A stretch of DNA of 12,995 nt from 73-13 sp035556395 (GTDB taxonomy: Bacteria > Actinomycetota > Actinomycetes > Actinomycetales > Microbacteriaceae), in assembly GCA_035556395.1 (NCBI GenBank), contig DATMFB010000042.1, positions 1 to 12,995 on the forward strand. The letters run 5' to 3'. Below the pieces are notes generated by a model that was not told the origin of the DNA, searched no databases, and saw only the letters and a list, made by a program, of their open reading frames with translations. Of this stretch, positions 1 through 6,029 are shown piece by piece. Made by a program: the position numbers and the translations under genes. Position 1 is the stretch's first letter, and each line of letters opens with the position of its first letter.

Positions 1-471
1 GTCGCCGCGGTGGACGCCGTCGGCATCGGGCTCGGCGCCTGGATCCTCGGCCTCTTCTTCGGCGGCTTCCCGCTCGTCATCCCGATCGCGGTCGTCGTCT
101 TCCTCGCGAGCTTCATCCCGATCGTCGGCGCCCTCTTCTCCGGCGCGCTCGCCGTGTTTGTCGCCCTCGTCTACCTCGGGCCGATCCCCGCGATCATCAT
201 GCTCGCGATCGTGCTGCTCGTGCAGCAGATCGAAGGCCACGTCCTGCAGCCGCTCGTCATGGGCACGGCCGTGAAGGTGCATCCGCTCGCGGTGGTCTTC
301 GCCGTCGCCGCCGGCGCGCTCATCGCGGGCATCCCCGGCGCGCTCTTCGCCGTGCCGCTCGTCGCCGTCGTGAACGCCATGGGGCGCAGCCTCGCGGGCA
401 GCGCGCAAGGAGCATCCATCGGGATAGAGGAGACTAGTCCCGGCGACACGGCAGAGGGAGGCGCGCCATGA
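1..471 (+). CDS. AI-2E family transporter (UPF0118), C-terminal part
   Basis: The gene enters from the left edge, so only its last 156 residues are visible; the family is usually about 350 residues. Very hydrophobic segments surround two blocks typical of the AI-2E transporter/PerM family: ASFIPIVGALFSG (about residues 35-47 of the visible part) and QQIEGHVLQPLVMG (about 75-88), followed by a last pair of membrane helices and a short polar tail. Members are polytopic inner-membrane proteins; some export autoinducer-2 and others act as sodium/proton antiporters, so the substrate cannot be assigned here. The stop TGA overlaps the ATG of ilvA (ATGA, 468-471), which implies translational coupling in one operon. 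Family assignment is firm and the physiological role is open. Confidence 0.88.
   Translation, partial: VAAVDAVGIGLGAWILGLFFGGFPLVIPIAVVVFLASFIPIVGALFSGALAVFVALVYLGPIPAIIMLAIVLLVQQIEGHVLQPLVMGTAVKVHPLAVVFAVAAGALIAGIPGALFAVPLVAVVNAMGRSLAGSAQGASIGIEETSPGDTAEGGAP
454..461 (+). promoter_or_regulatory. Shine-Dalgarno site of ilvA
   Basis: GAGGGAGG lies inside the end of the upstream transporter gene, six bases before the ATG at 468. It fixes the ilvA start and fits re-initiation at the ATGA stop/start overlap. Confidence 0.7.
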
Positions 472-1730
472 CCCTTCGACCGGCGCAAGAGGCTGTCGAC
501 CTGGTGCTCGCCGCCCCGACGCTCGCGGACATCACAGCGGCGGCGGCGCGCGTCGCGGAGGTCATCGTCCGCACCCCGATGCAGACCTCGCGTTCGCTCG
601 CCGAGATCCTCGGCAGCCCCGTCTACCTGAAGTGCGAGAACCTGCAGCGCACCGGCTCGTACAAGATCCGCGGGGCCTACAACCGGCTCTCCCGCCTCAG
701 CGACGAGGAGAAGGCGCGCGGGGTCGTCGCAGCGTCGGCCGGCAACCACGCGCAGGGTGTCGCGTTCGCGGCCCGCGAGCTCGGCATCCGGGCCACCATC
801 TTCATGCCGGTCGGCGTGGCCCTGCCCAAGCTGCTCGCGACCCGCGGGTACGGCGCGGACGTCCAGCTCGTCGGCGGCATCTTCGACGAGACCAACGCGG
901 CGGCGATCGCGTTCGCCGAGACGACCGGCGCGGTCTTCATCCCGCCCTTCGACCACCCCGACATCGTGACGGGTCAGGCGACGCTCGGCATCGAGATCTG
1001 GGACGAGGCGTCCGCGCCCGACACCGTGATCGTGCCGATCGGCGGCGGCGGCCTCGCCGCGGGCGTCGCATCGGCCATCAAGCAGCGCGCGGCGCTCGAC
1101 GGCCGCACCGTCCGCGTCATCGGCGTCCAGGCGGCGAACGCGGCCGGCTTCCTGCCGTCGCTCGACGCCGGCGAGGTCGTCACCGCGAGCATCACCCCGA
1201 CGATCGCGGACGGCATCGCCGTCGCACGACCCGGCGAGCTGACGTTCTCGGTCATCAAGGACTACGTCGACGAGATCGTCACCGTCACCGACGATGAGAT
1301 CGCCCGCGCGCTCGTCGTGCTGCTCGAGCGCGCGAAGCTCGTCGTCGAGCCCGCCGGTGCCGTCGGCCCGGCCGCGGTCCTCGCCGGGAAGGTCAAGGAC
1401 ACCGGGAGGACCGCGATCGTCCTGTCCGGGGGGAACATCGATCCGCTGCTCATGGAGCGGGTCATCAGCCGCGGTCTCACCGCCTCCGCCCGCTACCTCA
1501 AGGTCGTCATCCCGCTCCCGGACCGGCCGGGGCAGCTCGCGCGGATCTCCGAGCTGATCGCCGATGCGAGCGCGAACGTCGTCGAGGTCCGCTACTCGCG
1601 GCAGAACCTCGAGCTCGGGATCGGCGACGTCGAGATCGAGATTCACATGGAGACGCGTGGTCCCGAGCACCAGGACCACGTCCTGCAGCGCCTGCGCTCG
1701 GCGGGGTATGCGCCGCGCGTGACCGCCTGA
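468..1730 (+). CDS. ilvA: Threonine ammonia-lyase (threonine dehydratase) with one ACT domain
   Basis: This is a PLP enzyme that converts L-threonine to 2-oxobutanoate and ammonia, the entry step to isoleucine. The 420-residue protein has the PLP lysine in GSYKIRGAYN (K66), the phosphate/substrate loop SAGNHAQG (90-97), the glycine-rich PLP-phosphate loop GGGGLAAG (192-199) and SGGNIDP (320-326). A single C-terminal ACT domain spans about 343-415 (YLKVVIPLPDRPGQLARI). This is the short form of about 400 residues, with one ACT domain rather than the two regulatory repeats of E. coli IlvA. Whether it is anabolic (isoleucine-inhibited) or catabolic (TdcB-like) cannot be read from the sequence. 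The ATG at 468 overlaps the transporter stop and has a good ribosome site. It ends six bases before the convergent small membrane protein. Confidence 0.95.
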   Translation: MTLRPAQEAVDLVLAAPTLADITAAAARVAEVIVRTPMQTSRSLAEILGSPVYLKCENLQRTGSYKIRGAYNRLSRLSDEEKARGVVAASAGNHAQGVAFAARELGIRATIFMPVGVALPKLLATRGYGADVQLVGGIFDETNAAAIAFAETTGAVFIPPFDHPDIVTGQATLGIEIWDEASAPDTVIVPIGGGGLAAGVASAIKQRAALDGRTVRVIGVQAANAAGFLPSLDAGEVVTASITPTIADGIAVARPGELTFSVIKDYVDEIVTVTDDEIARALVVLLERAKLVVEPAGAVGPAAVLAGKVKDTGRTAIVLSGGNIDPLLMERVISRGLTASARYLKVVIPLPDRPGQLARISELIADASANVVEVRYSRQNLELGIGDVEIEIHMETRGPEHQDHVLQRLRSAGYAPRVTA

Positions 1731-1736
1731 GGCGCG

Positions 1737-1934
1737 TCAGTCGTCGGTGTCCGGCCGCTCCGCCTCGAGCTCGGCCGCGATCCGCTCCTGTGCCTCGCCG
1801 CGGTAGCGCACTCGGCGGATGCGACGGACCATGTCGAAGATGAGCAGGATGACCACGATCATGAAGACCGCGGTGATCGCGAAACCGACCCATCCGGGGG
1901 TGACTTCGTCGGCGCTGATCGGGGTCGGGTTCAC
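1737..1934 (-). CDS. Small single-pass membrane protein (possibly Rv1083-like)
   Basis: Sixty-five residues starting MNPTPISADEV. One transmembrane helix (about 15-34, GWVGFAITAVFMIVVILLIF) is followed by a basic juxtamembrane run, MVRRIRRVRYRG, and an acidic, probably helical tail ending RPDTDD. By the positive-inside rule the tail is cytoplasmic. No enzyme motif is present. From memory, small proteins of this pattern (TPG-x-x-GF, then an RRVRYR-like basic patch) follow mca in many actinobacteria, where their function is unknown. A GTG at 1940 in the same frame would add two residues, but only the GTG at 1934 is correctly placed (8 bases) after the -10 hexamer TAGGCT. It converges on ilvA and diverges from the DUF4307 gene, with 27 bases between the two start codons. 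Confidence 0.72.
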   Translation of the reverse strand: MNPTPISADEVTPGWVGFAITAVFMIVVILLIFDMVRRIRRVRYRGEAQERIAAELEAERPDTDD

Positions 1935-1942
1935 GGTCACTC

Positions 1943-1948
1943 AGCCTA
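1943..1948 (-). promoter_or_regulatory. -10 element (TAGGCT) of the small membrane protein gene, leaderless
   Basis: Read on the minus strand, TAGGCT fits TANNNT and ends eight bases before the GTG at 1934. It shares two bases with the opposite-strand -10 at 1947-1952. No convincing -35 is visible. Confidence 0.5.
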
Positions 1949-1952
1949 CGCT
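1947..1952 (+). promoter_or_regulatory. -10 element (TACGCT) of the DUF4307 gene, leaderless
   Basis: TACGCT fits TANNNT and ends nine bases before the ATG at 1962. No ribosome site precedes the ATG, so a leaderless or near-leaderless mRNA is likely. The same hexamer occurs before the gene at 6138. Confidence 0.55.
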
Positions 1953-1961
1953 GGAAGCCTC

Positions 1962-2366
1962 ATGACCCTCCCACAAGCTCCGGACGGCGCCGACCTCGAC
2001 GCCCGCTACGGCCGCCGCTCGGCGAAGGGCCGCGTCACCGGCGTCGTCATCGCGGCCGTCGTGCTCGCGGTCGCCGCGGCCGTATGGCTGGTGTGGGCGC
2101 AGCCGTGGTCGGTGCAGACGTTCTGGAAGTCGACGGGCTACCAGATCATCGACGACCGGACGATCGCGGTGAACTGGAGCGTGACGCTCGGCGAGGGCGA
2201 GACAGCGAGCTGCGCGCTCGCCGCGCAGAACCCCGCCCGCGCGATCGTCGGCTGGAAGGTGGTCGAGGTCGTCGGCACGGAGATGCCCACGCAGCTGCTC
2301 AGCGAGCAGATCCGCACGACGGAGCCCGCCGACACAGGTTTGGTGTACCGCTGCTGGCTCCCGTAG
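1962..2366 (+). CDS. DUF4307 family membrane protein
   Basis: The protein has 134 residues: a short cytoplasmic N-terminus with the family-typical LDARYGRR, one transmembrane helix at about 25-46, then an extracytoplasmic domain of about 85 residues. That domain shows the DUF4307 pattern: W-x-V near 49-51, GYQIIDDRTIAVNWSV (59-74), a cysteine at C84, the RTTEPADTG strand, and a second cysteine at C131 close to the C-terminus. The two cysteines could form a disulfide. The function of the family is unknown. As I recall, it sits beside greA in mycobacteria too (Rv1081c-Rv1080c), and here greA follows 78 bases later. The start is the first ATG, nine bases after a -10 hexamer. Family assignment is good; no role can be given. 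Confidence 0.85.
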   Translation: MTLPQAPDGADLDARYGRRSAKGRVTGVVIAAVVLAVAAAVWLVWAQPWSVQTFWKSTGYQIIDDRTIAVNWSVTLGEGETASCALAAQNPARAIVGWKVVEVVGTEMPTQLLSEQIRTTEPADTGLVYRCWLP

Positions 2367-2385
2367 CATGGTCCGAATATGCGAG

Positions 2386-2406
2386 CCCGCCGGTTCCGGC
2401 GGGTTT
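2386..2406 (+). terminator. GC hairpin with short T run between the DUF4307 gene and greA
   Basis: CCCGCCGG (2386-2393) pairs with CCGGCGGG (2396-2403) and is followed by TTT, then CCTGCTT. It looks like a short intrinsic terminator for the DUF4307 gene, or an attenuator in the greA leader if transcription starts upstream of it. The T run is short, so efficiency is uncertain. Confidence 0.5.
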
Positions 2407-2430
2407 CCTGCTTGATAGGGCGTTTTCCAG

Positions 2431-2437
2431 GGAGGGG
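2431..2437 (+). promoter_or_regulatory. Shine-Dalgarno site of greA
   Basis: GGAGGGG is seven bases before the ATG at 2445 but only one base before the ATG at 2439. This decides for MTENVTWLT as the N-terminus. Confidence 0.75.
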
Positions 2438-2444
2438 AATGAGC

Positions 2445-2924
2445 ATGACCGAGAACGTGACCTGGCTCACCCAGGAGGCCTACGATCGTCTGGCCGCAGA
2501 GCTCGAGCAGCTCTCGGGCGATGGACGCGGCGAGATCGCGAAGCGCATCGAGGCGGCGCGCGAGGAGGGCGACCTCAAGGAGAACGGCGGCTACCACGCC
2601 GCCAAGGAGGAGCAGGGCAAGATCGAGGCCCGCATCCGCTCGCTCACCGCGCTGCTGCGCGGCGCCGTCGTCGGCACTCCGCCGGATGACGGCCTCGTCG
2701 AGGCCGGCATGGTCGTGACGGCGAAGATCCTCGGCGACGAGACCGTCTTCCTCATCGGCTCGCGCGAGATCGGCGGCGACTCGGATCTCGACGTCTACAG
2801 CGAGGCGAGCCCGCTCGGCCGCGCGATCCTCGGCCTCCGGCCGGGCGACACGACGTCGTACACGGCGCCGAACGGCAAGTCGATCTCGGTCGAGATCGTC
2901 GACGCCAAGCCGTACGCGGGCTGA
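2445..2924 (+). CDS. greA: Transcription elongation factor GreA
   Basis: GreA binds in the secondary channel of RNA polymerase and stimulates cleavage of backtracked RNA. The 159-residue protein has the usual length and two domains: an N-terminal coiled coil (about 1-75) and a C-terminal FKBP-like domain (about 82-157). The coiled-coil tip carries EEGDLKENGGYHAAKEEQ, with the acidic pair D43 and E46 that corresponds to D41/E44 of E. coli. The C-terminal half shows the family's SPLGRAILG (122-130) and GD-x-x-x-YTAPNG (134-144). The ATG at 2445 is chosen by ribosome-site spacing; in-frame ATGs at 2439 and 2379 would add 2 or 22 residues, and the longer one would add an Arg-rich extension foreign to the family. 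It converges on the hemolysin III gene with a repeat-bearing 100-base gap. Confidence 0.95.
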   Translation: MTENVTWLTQEAYDRLAAELEQLSGDGRGEIAKRIEAAREEGDLKENGGYHAAKEEQGKIEARIRSLTALLRGAVVGTPPDDGLVEAGMVVTAKILGDETVFLIGSREIGGDSDLDVYSEASPLGRAILGLRPGDTTSYTAPNGKSISVEIVDAKPYAG

Positions 2925-2952
2925 CCCGCCGCGCAATCGCGTTCTGGCACGG

Positions 2953-3000
2953 GGTTTGCCCCGCTGCACGCTGTGCAAACCGCATGTATGGGGGCAAACC
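2953..3000. repeat. 10-bp perfect inverted repeat between convergent greA and hemolysin III genes
   Basis: GGTTTGCCCC (2953-2962) is exactly complementary to GGGGCAAACC (2991-3000), with a 28-base loop. It could terminate transcription from both sides, but no T tract follows. It overlaps the direct repeat at 2975-3005. Confidence 0.55.
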
Positions 3001-3005
3001 GCATG
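2975..3005 (+). repeat. 12-bp direct repeat GCAAACCGCATG, two copies
   Basis: Identical 12-mers at 2975-2986 and 2994-3005, with a 19-base period, are each followed by a matching ATG after one variable base (TATG/CATG). The GCAAACC part also occurs inverted at 2953-2959. The role is unknown; it could be a protein site or a remnant of a dispersed repeat. Confidence 0.7.
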
Positions 3006-3024
3006 CATGAGCGGGCCGAGCCCG

Positions 3025-3714
3025 TCAGGCGAAGGTGGGCGGCCACACGGCCACGAGGAAGACGGCCGTCCAGTGGCAGAGGAACGCGAGCAGCGTGCAC
3101 GCGTGGAAGATCTCGTGGAAGCCGAAGTGCCGCGGCCACGGGTTCGGGCGCTTGAGCGCGTAGACGACCGCGCCGAGCGTGTAGAAGCCGCCGCCGACGA
3201 AGACGAGGATCATCGACACCGGCGCCGAGGCGAAGAGATCCCCGACGTACATGAGCGCCGCCCAGCCGAGCAGCAGGTAGAGGGGCACGTACAGCCAGCG
3301 CGGGGCGCGGATCCAGAAGATGCGGAACGCGATGCCGAGGAGCGCCCCGCCCCACACGAGCGAGATGAGGATGGTCGACTGGGGGAACGGCAGCGCGAGC
3401 GTCGCGATCGGAGTGTAGGTGCCGGCGATGAGCAGGAAGATGTTCGCGTGGTCGAGGCGCTTGAGCGCGAGCTTGACCCGAGGCGACCAGTTGAACCGGT
3501 GGTAGAGCGCCGAGCCGCCGAAGAGCAGCAGCGATGAGGCGAAGAACACCGCCGACATGAGCTTCGCGAACCAGCCGTCGGCGAGCGCGACGAGGACGAC
3601 GCCGAGCGTGATCGCGACGGGGATCGTGGCGGCGTGGATCCAACCGCGCCAGGTCGGTCTGATCTCGGCGGCCGGTTCGAACTTCGGGATGGAGCCCGGC
3701 GGGATGACCGTCAC
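3025..3714 (-). CDS. trhA: Hemolysin III / TrhA family seven-helix membrane protein
   Basis: The 229-residue polytopic protein has about seven transmembrane segments and belongs to the PAQR/hemolysin III (CREST-like) family. The conserved polar residues expected to bind a metal are present: S68 and H72 in SALYHRFNW, D88 in LKRLDHANIFLLIAGTYTP, and H200 and H204 in FGFHEIFH near the C-terminus. Despite the name, most members are not toxins; roles in membrane homeostasis have been proposed. The start is the GTG at 3714, which gives MTVIPPGSIPKFEP and lies six bases after a near-perfect -10 (TATCCT); the frame stays open far upstream only as antisense of neighbouring genes. It is divergent from the cis-prenyltransferase, an arrangement I recall for Rv1085c/Rv1086. 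Confidence 0.9.
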   Translation of the reverse strand: MTVIPPGSIPKFEPAAEIRPTWRGWIHAATIPVAITLGVVLVALADGWFAKLMSAVFFASSLLLFGGSALYHRFNWSPRVKLALKRLDHANIFLLIAGTYTPIATLALPFPQSTILISLVWGGALLGIAFRIFWIRAPRWLYVPLYLLLGWAALMYVGDLFASAPVSMILVFVGGGFYTLGAVVYALKRPNPWPRHFGFHEIFHACTLLAFLCHWTAVFLVAVWPPTFA

Positions 3715-3720
3715 GCACCG

Positions 3721-3726
3721 AGGATA
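3721..3726 (-). promoter_or_regulatory. -10 element (TATCCT) of the hemolysin III gene, leaderless
   Basis: On the minus strand TATCCT ends six bases before the GTG at 3714. This is the hexamer in the window closest to TATAAT. No ribosome site precedes the start. Confidence 0.6.
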
Positions 3727-3744
3727 GGCCGAGCGGCTGGGGAG

Positions 3745-3750
3745 TACCTT
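3745..3750 (+). promoter_or_regulatory. -10 element (TACCTT) of the cis-prenyltransferase gene, leaderless
   Basis: TACCTT fits TANNNT and ends six bases before the GTG at 3757. It supports that GTG over longer in-frame starts, which would run into the divergent gene. Confidence 0.55.
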
Positions 3751-3756
3751 AGGCAC

Positions 3757-4530
3757 GTGAATCGGCGAAGCGGCGGACTGCTCTACCGCCTCTACCAGCG
3801 TCGACTCCGCAAGCGGCTCGATCCCGCGAGGCTCCCTCGCCACGTCGCGATGATCATCGACGGGAATCGCCGCTGGGCTCGCCAGCGCGGACTCGACTCG
3901 ACGGATCACGGCTACCGCGCGGGCGCCGACGTCTACCGCGACTTCCTGATCTGGTGCGACGACCTCGGGATCGAGCACGTCACGCTCTACCTGCTCTCGA
4001 CCGACAACGTCGAGAAGCGCCCGGCCGAGGAGCTCGACGGCCTGCTCGCGATCATCGGCGGGCTCGCGGACGAGCTCTCGCGCTTCCGAGACTGGCGCAT
4101 CCAGCACGTCGGGTCCGACGAAGGGCTGCCGGACGTGCTCGTCACCCAGCTCGCCGCGGCGGAGCAGCGCACGGCGACGAACTCCGGGATGCATGTCAAC
4201 CTCGCGGTCGGCTACGGCGGGCGCCGCGAGATCGTCGACGCGATCCGCACCATCGTCCGGGAGCACGGCCGCGACGGCGGCACGCTCGAGGACCTGGCCG
4301 ACGACCTCACGCCGGAGAAGATCGGGCAGCACCTCTACACGGGCGGCCAGCCGGACCCCGATCTCGTGATCCGCACGAGCGGCGAGCAGCGGCTCTCCGA
4401 CTTCATGCTCTGGCAGTCGGCGCACTCGGAGTTCTACTTCGTCGAGGCGCTCGGGCCCGACTTCCGCGAGGTCGACTTCCTGCGCGCGCTGCGGGCCTAC
4501 GCGGAGCGCGATCGCCGGCTCGGCCGCTGA
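3757..4530 (+). CDS. uppS: Isoprenyl transferase (cis-prenyltransferase, Rv1086-like)
   Basis: This enzyme condenses isopentenyl diphosphate onto an allylic diphosphate with cis stereochemistry, toward the polyprenyl carriers used for cell-wall glycans. The 257-residue protein contains the catalytic aspartate in HVAMIIDGNRRWA (D35), LYLLSTDN (77-84), HVNLAVGYGGRREIVDA (146-162) and the diphosphate-binding RTSGEQRLSDFMLWQS (206-221; R206 and R212). DGNRRWA in place of the DGNGRWA of typical undecaprenyl synthases, and the overall similarity I recall to M. tuberculosis Rv1086, suggest a short-chain (Z-farnesyl diphosphate) or intermediate-chain enzyme; the symbol uppS is therefore generic. The GTG start follows a leaderless -10. 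It is divergent from the hemolysin III gene and 144 bases upstream of phoH. Confidence 0.92.
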   Translation: MNRRSGGLLYRLYQRRLRKRLDPARLPRHVAMIIDGNRRWARQRGLDSTDHGYRAGADVYRDFLIWCDDLGIEHVTLYLLSTDNVEKRPAEELDGLLAIIGGLADELSRFRDWRIQHVGSDEGLPDVLVTQLAAAEQRTATNSGMHVNLAVGYGGRREIVDAIRTIVREHGRDGGTLEDLADDLTPEKIGQHLYTGGQPDPDLVIRTSGEQRLSDFMLWQSAHSEFYFVEALGPDFREVDFLRALRAYAERDRRLGR

Positions 4531-4580
4531 CCGGCGTTCTGCCTCCGCCGCTCCTCGCGCGGGAATGTGAACGTCGTGTT

Positions 4581-4614
4581 GCCCGGTGTGTCGTGGCGCG
4601 GGACACGCCCGGGC
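4581..4614 (+). terminator. 12-pair hairpin between uppS and phoH
   Basis: GCCCGGTGTGTC (4581-4592) pairs with GACACGCCCGGGC (4602-4614), with one G-T pair, one bulged C (4610) and a 9-base loop. It lies 50 bases after the uppS stop and just before a possible phoH -10 (TAGCGT, 4621-4626). It could stop uppS transcripts or regulate phoH; no T run follows. Confidence 0.45.
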
Positions 4615-4620
4615 CGGGCT

Positions 4621-4626
4621 TAGCGT
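4621..4626 (+). promoter_or_regulatory. Possible -10 element (TAGCGT) of phoH
   Basis: TAGCGT fits TANNNT and sits about 48 bases before the GTG, so this mRNA would carry a leader of about 40 bases. A hairpin, CGGGCGG (4636-4642) with CCGCCCG (4653-4659), would fall at its 5' end, followed by the ribosome site GGGAG (4665-4669). No clear -35. Confidence 0.35.
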
Positions 4627-4674
4627 CGTGGCTATCGGGCGGCTCGCGCTGACCGCCCGGGAACGGGAGCGAGC

Positions 4675-6027
4675 GTGACCGAGACCCGCCAGGCCAAGCC
4701 CACGACGACGAGGGCGAGCGGGGGTGGGTCCGGCACGCGCCAGCTCACCTACGTGCTCGACACGTCGGTCCTGCTGAGCGATCCGCGCGCGATCTTCCGA
4801 TTCGCCGAGCACGACGTCGTCATCCCCGTCGTCGTGATCAGCGAGCTGGAGAAGAAGCGGCACGATCCGGAGCTCGGCTATTTCGCCCGCCAGGCGCTGC
4901 GTCACCTCGACGACCTGCGAATGACCCACGAGCGGCTCGACTTCCCAATCGCGGTCGGCGACGGCGGCTCGCTGCGCGTCGAGCTCAACCACTCGAACCA
5001 GGCGGTGCTCCCGTCCGGCCTGCAGCTCGGCGACAACGACTCGCGCATCCTCGCAGTCGCCATGAACCTCGCAAACGACGGCCTCGACGTCACGGTCATC
5101 AGCAAGGACCTCCCGATGCGCGTCAAGGCCGCGTCGATCGGCCTCTCCGCGGAGGAGTACCGCGCCGAGCAGGCGCCGGACAGCGGATGGACCGGTCAGG
5201 CGGAGATCTCCCTGGGCAGCGTCGAGATGGCGCGCCTCTACGACGACGAGTCGCTCTCGAGCCCGCTCGTCGCCGAGCTGCCCGTCAACACGGGGCTCGT
5301 CATCCACTCCGACCGCGGCTCGGCACTCGGTCGGGTTTCGGGGGAGAACGCGATCCGCCTGGTCCGCGGGGACCGCGACGTCTTCGGCCTGCACGGCCGC
5401 AGCGCCGAGCAGCGGCTCGCGATCGACCTGCTGCTCGACCCCGAGATCGGCATCGTCTCGCTCGGCGGGCGCGCCGGCACCGGCAAGTCGGCGCTCGCGC
5501 TGTGCGCGGGCCTCGAGGCGGTGCTCGAGCAGCAGCAGCACCGCAAGATCATGGTGTTCCGCCCGCTCTACGCGGTCGGCGGCCAGGAGCTCGGCTACCT
5601 GCCGGGCGATGCCGCGGAGAAGATGAACCCGTGGGCGCAGGCCGTCTTCGACACGCTCGGCTCGGTCGTCTCGCAGAACGTCCTGGACGAGGTCATCGAC
5701 CGCGGCATCCTCGAGGTGCTCCCGCTCACGCACATCCGCGGGCGCTCGCTGCACGACGCCTTCGTGATCGTCGACGAGGCGCAGAGCCTCGAGCGCAACG
5801 TGCTGCTGACGGTGCTGAGCCGGATCGGGCAGAACTCCAGGGTCGTGCTCACGCACGATGTCGCGCAGCGCGACAACCTGCGGGTCGGCCGCCATGACGG
5901 CGTCGCGAGCGTCATCGAGACGCTCAAGGGCTCGCCGCTCTTCGCCCACATGACGCTGACCCGCTCGGAGCGCTCCGCCATCGCCGCGCTCGTGACGGAC
6001 CTGCTCGAGGGCAACGAGCTCGCGTAG
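4675..6027 (+). CDS. phoH2: PIN domain-PhoH ATPase fusion (PhoH2 type)
   Basis: This 450-residue protein has two domains. An N-terminal PIN nuclease domain (about 24-155) begins TYVLDTSVLLSD (catalytic D29) and continues with ISELEKK (E57, E59), GDNDSRIL (D120, D122) and SKDLPMR (D145). A C-terminal PhoH ATPase (about 235-448) has Walker A GRAGTGKS (265-272) and Walker B FVIVDEAQ (363-370). Mycobacterial PhoH2 (Rv1095) has the same order and about the same length; there it unwinds and cuts RNA and is described as partnered by a small upstream antitoxin, PhoAT. All PIN acidic residues appear intact here. The GTG start is preceded by GGGAG with five-base spacing. No overlapping antitoxin-like frame is evident upstream. 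The stop lies two bases before a large inverted repeat. Confidence 0.92.
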   Translation: MTETRQAKPTTTRASGGGSGTRQLTYVLDTSVLLSDPRAIFRFAEHDVVIPVVVISELEKKRHDPELGYFARQALRHLDDLRMTHERLDFPIAVGDGGSLRVELNHSNQAVLPSGLQLGDNDSRILAVAMNLANDGLDVTVISKDLPMRVKAASIGLSAEEYRAEQAPDSGWTGQAEISLGSVEMARLYDDESLSSPLVAELPVNTGLVIHSDRGSALGRVSGENAIRLVRGDRDVFGLHGRSAEQRLAIDLLLDPEIGIVSLGGRAGTGKSALALCAGLEAVLEQQQHRKIMVFRPLYAVGGQELGYLPGDAAEKMNPWAQAVFDTLGSVVSQNVLDEVIDRGILEVLPLTHIRGRSLHDAFVIVDEAQSLERNVLLTVLSRIGQNSRVVLTHDVAQRDNLRVGRHDGVASVIETLKGSPLFAHMTLTRSERSAIAALVTDLLEGNELA

Positions 6028-6029
6028 CG

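Noticed and set aside
171..1679. A 500-codon minus-strand frame opposite ilvA.
   Set aside because: The composition (Arg, Asp, Gly, Ala runs) is that of an antisense shadow, there is no family motif, and the plus-strand ilvA is unambiguous.
1731..1736. Terminator between ilvA and the small membrane protein gene.
   Set aside because: Only six bases separate the stops and no stem with a T run is visible there.
3025..5949. A minus-strand open frame of more than 900 codons across the hemolysin III, uppS and phoH region.
   Set aside because: Only its last 229 codons encode a recognisable protein. The rest is antisense to uppS and phoH, is Arg/Asp/Leu-rich low-complexity translation, and is open only because of extreme third-position G/C.
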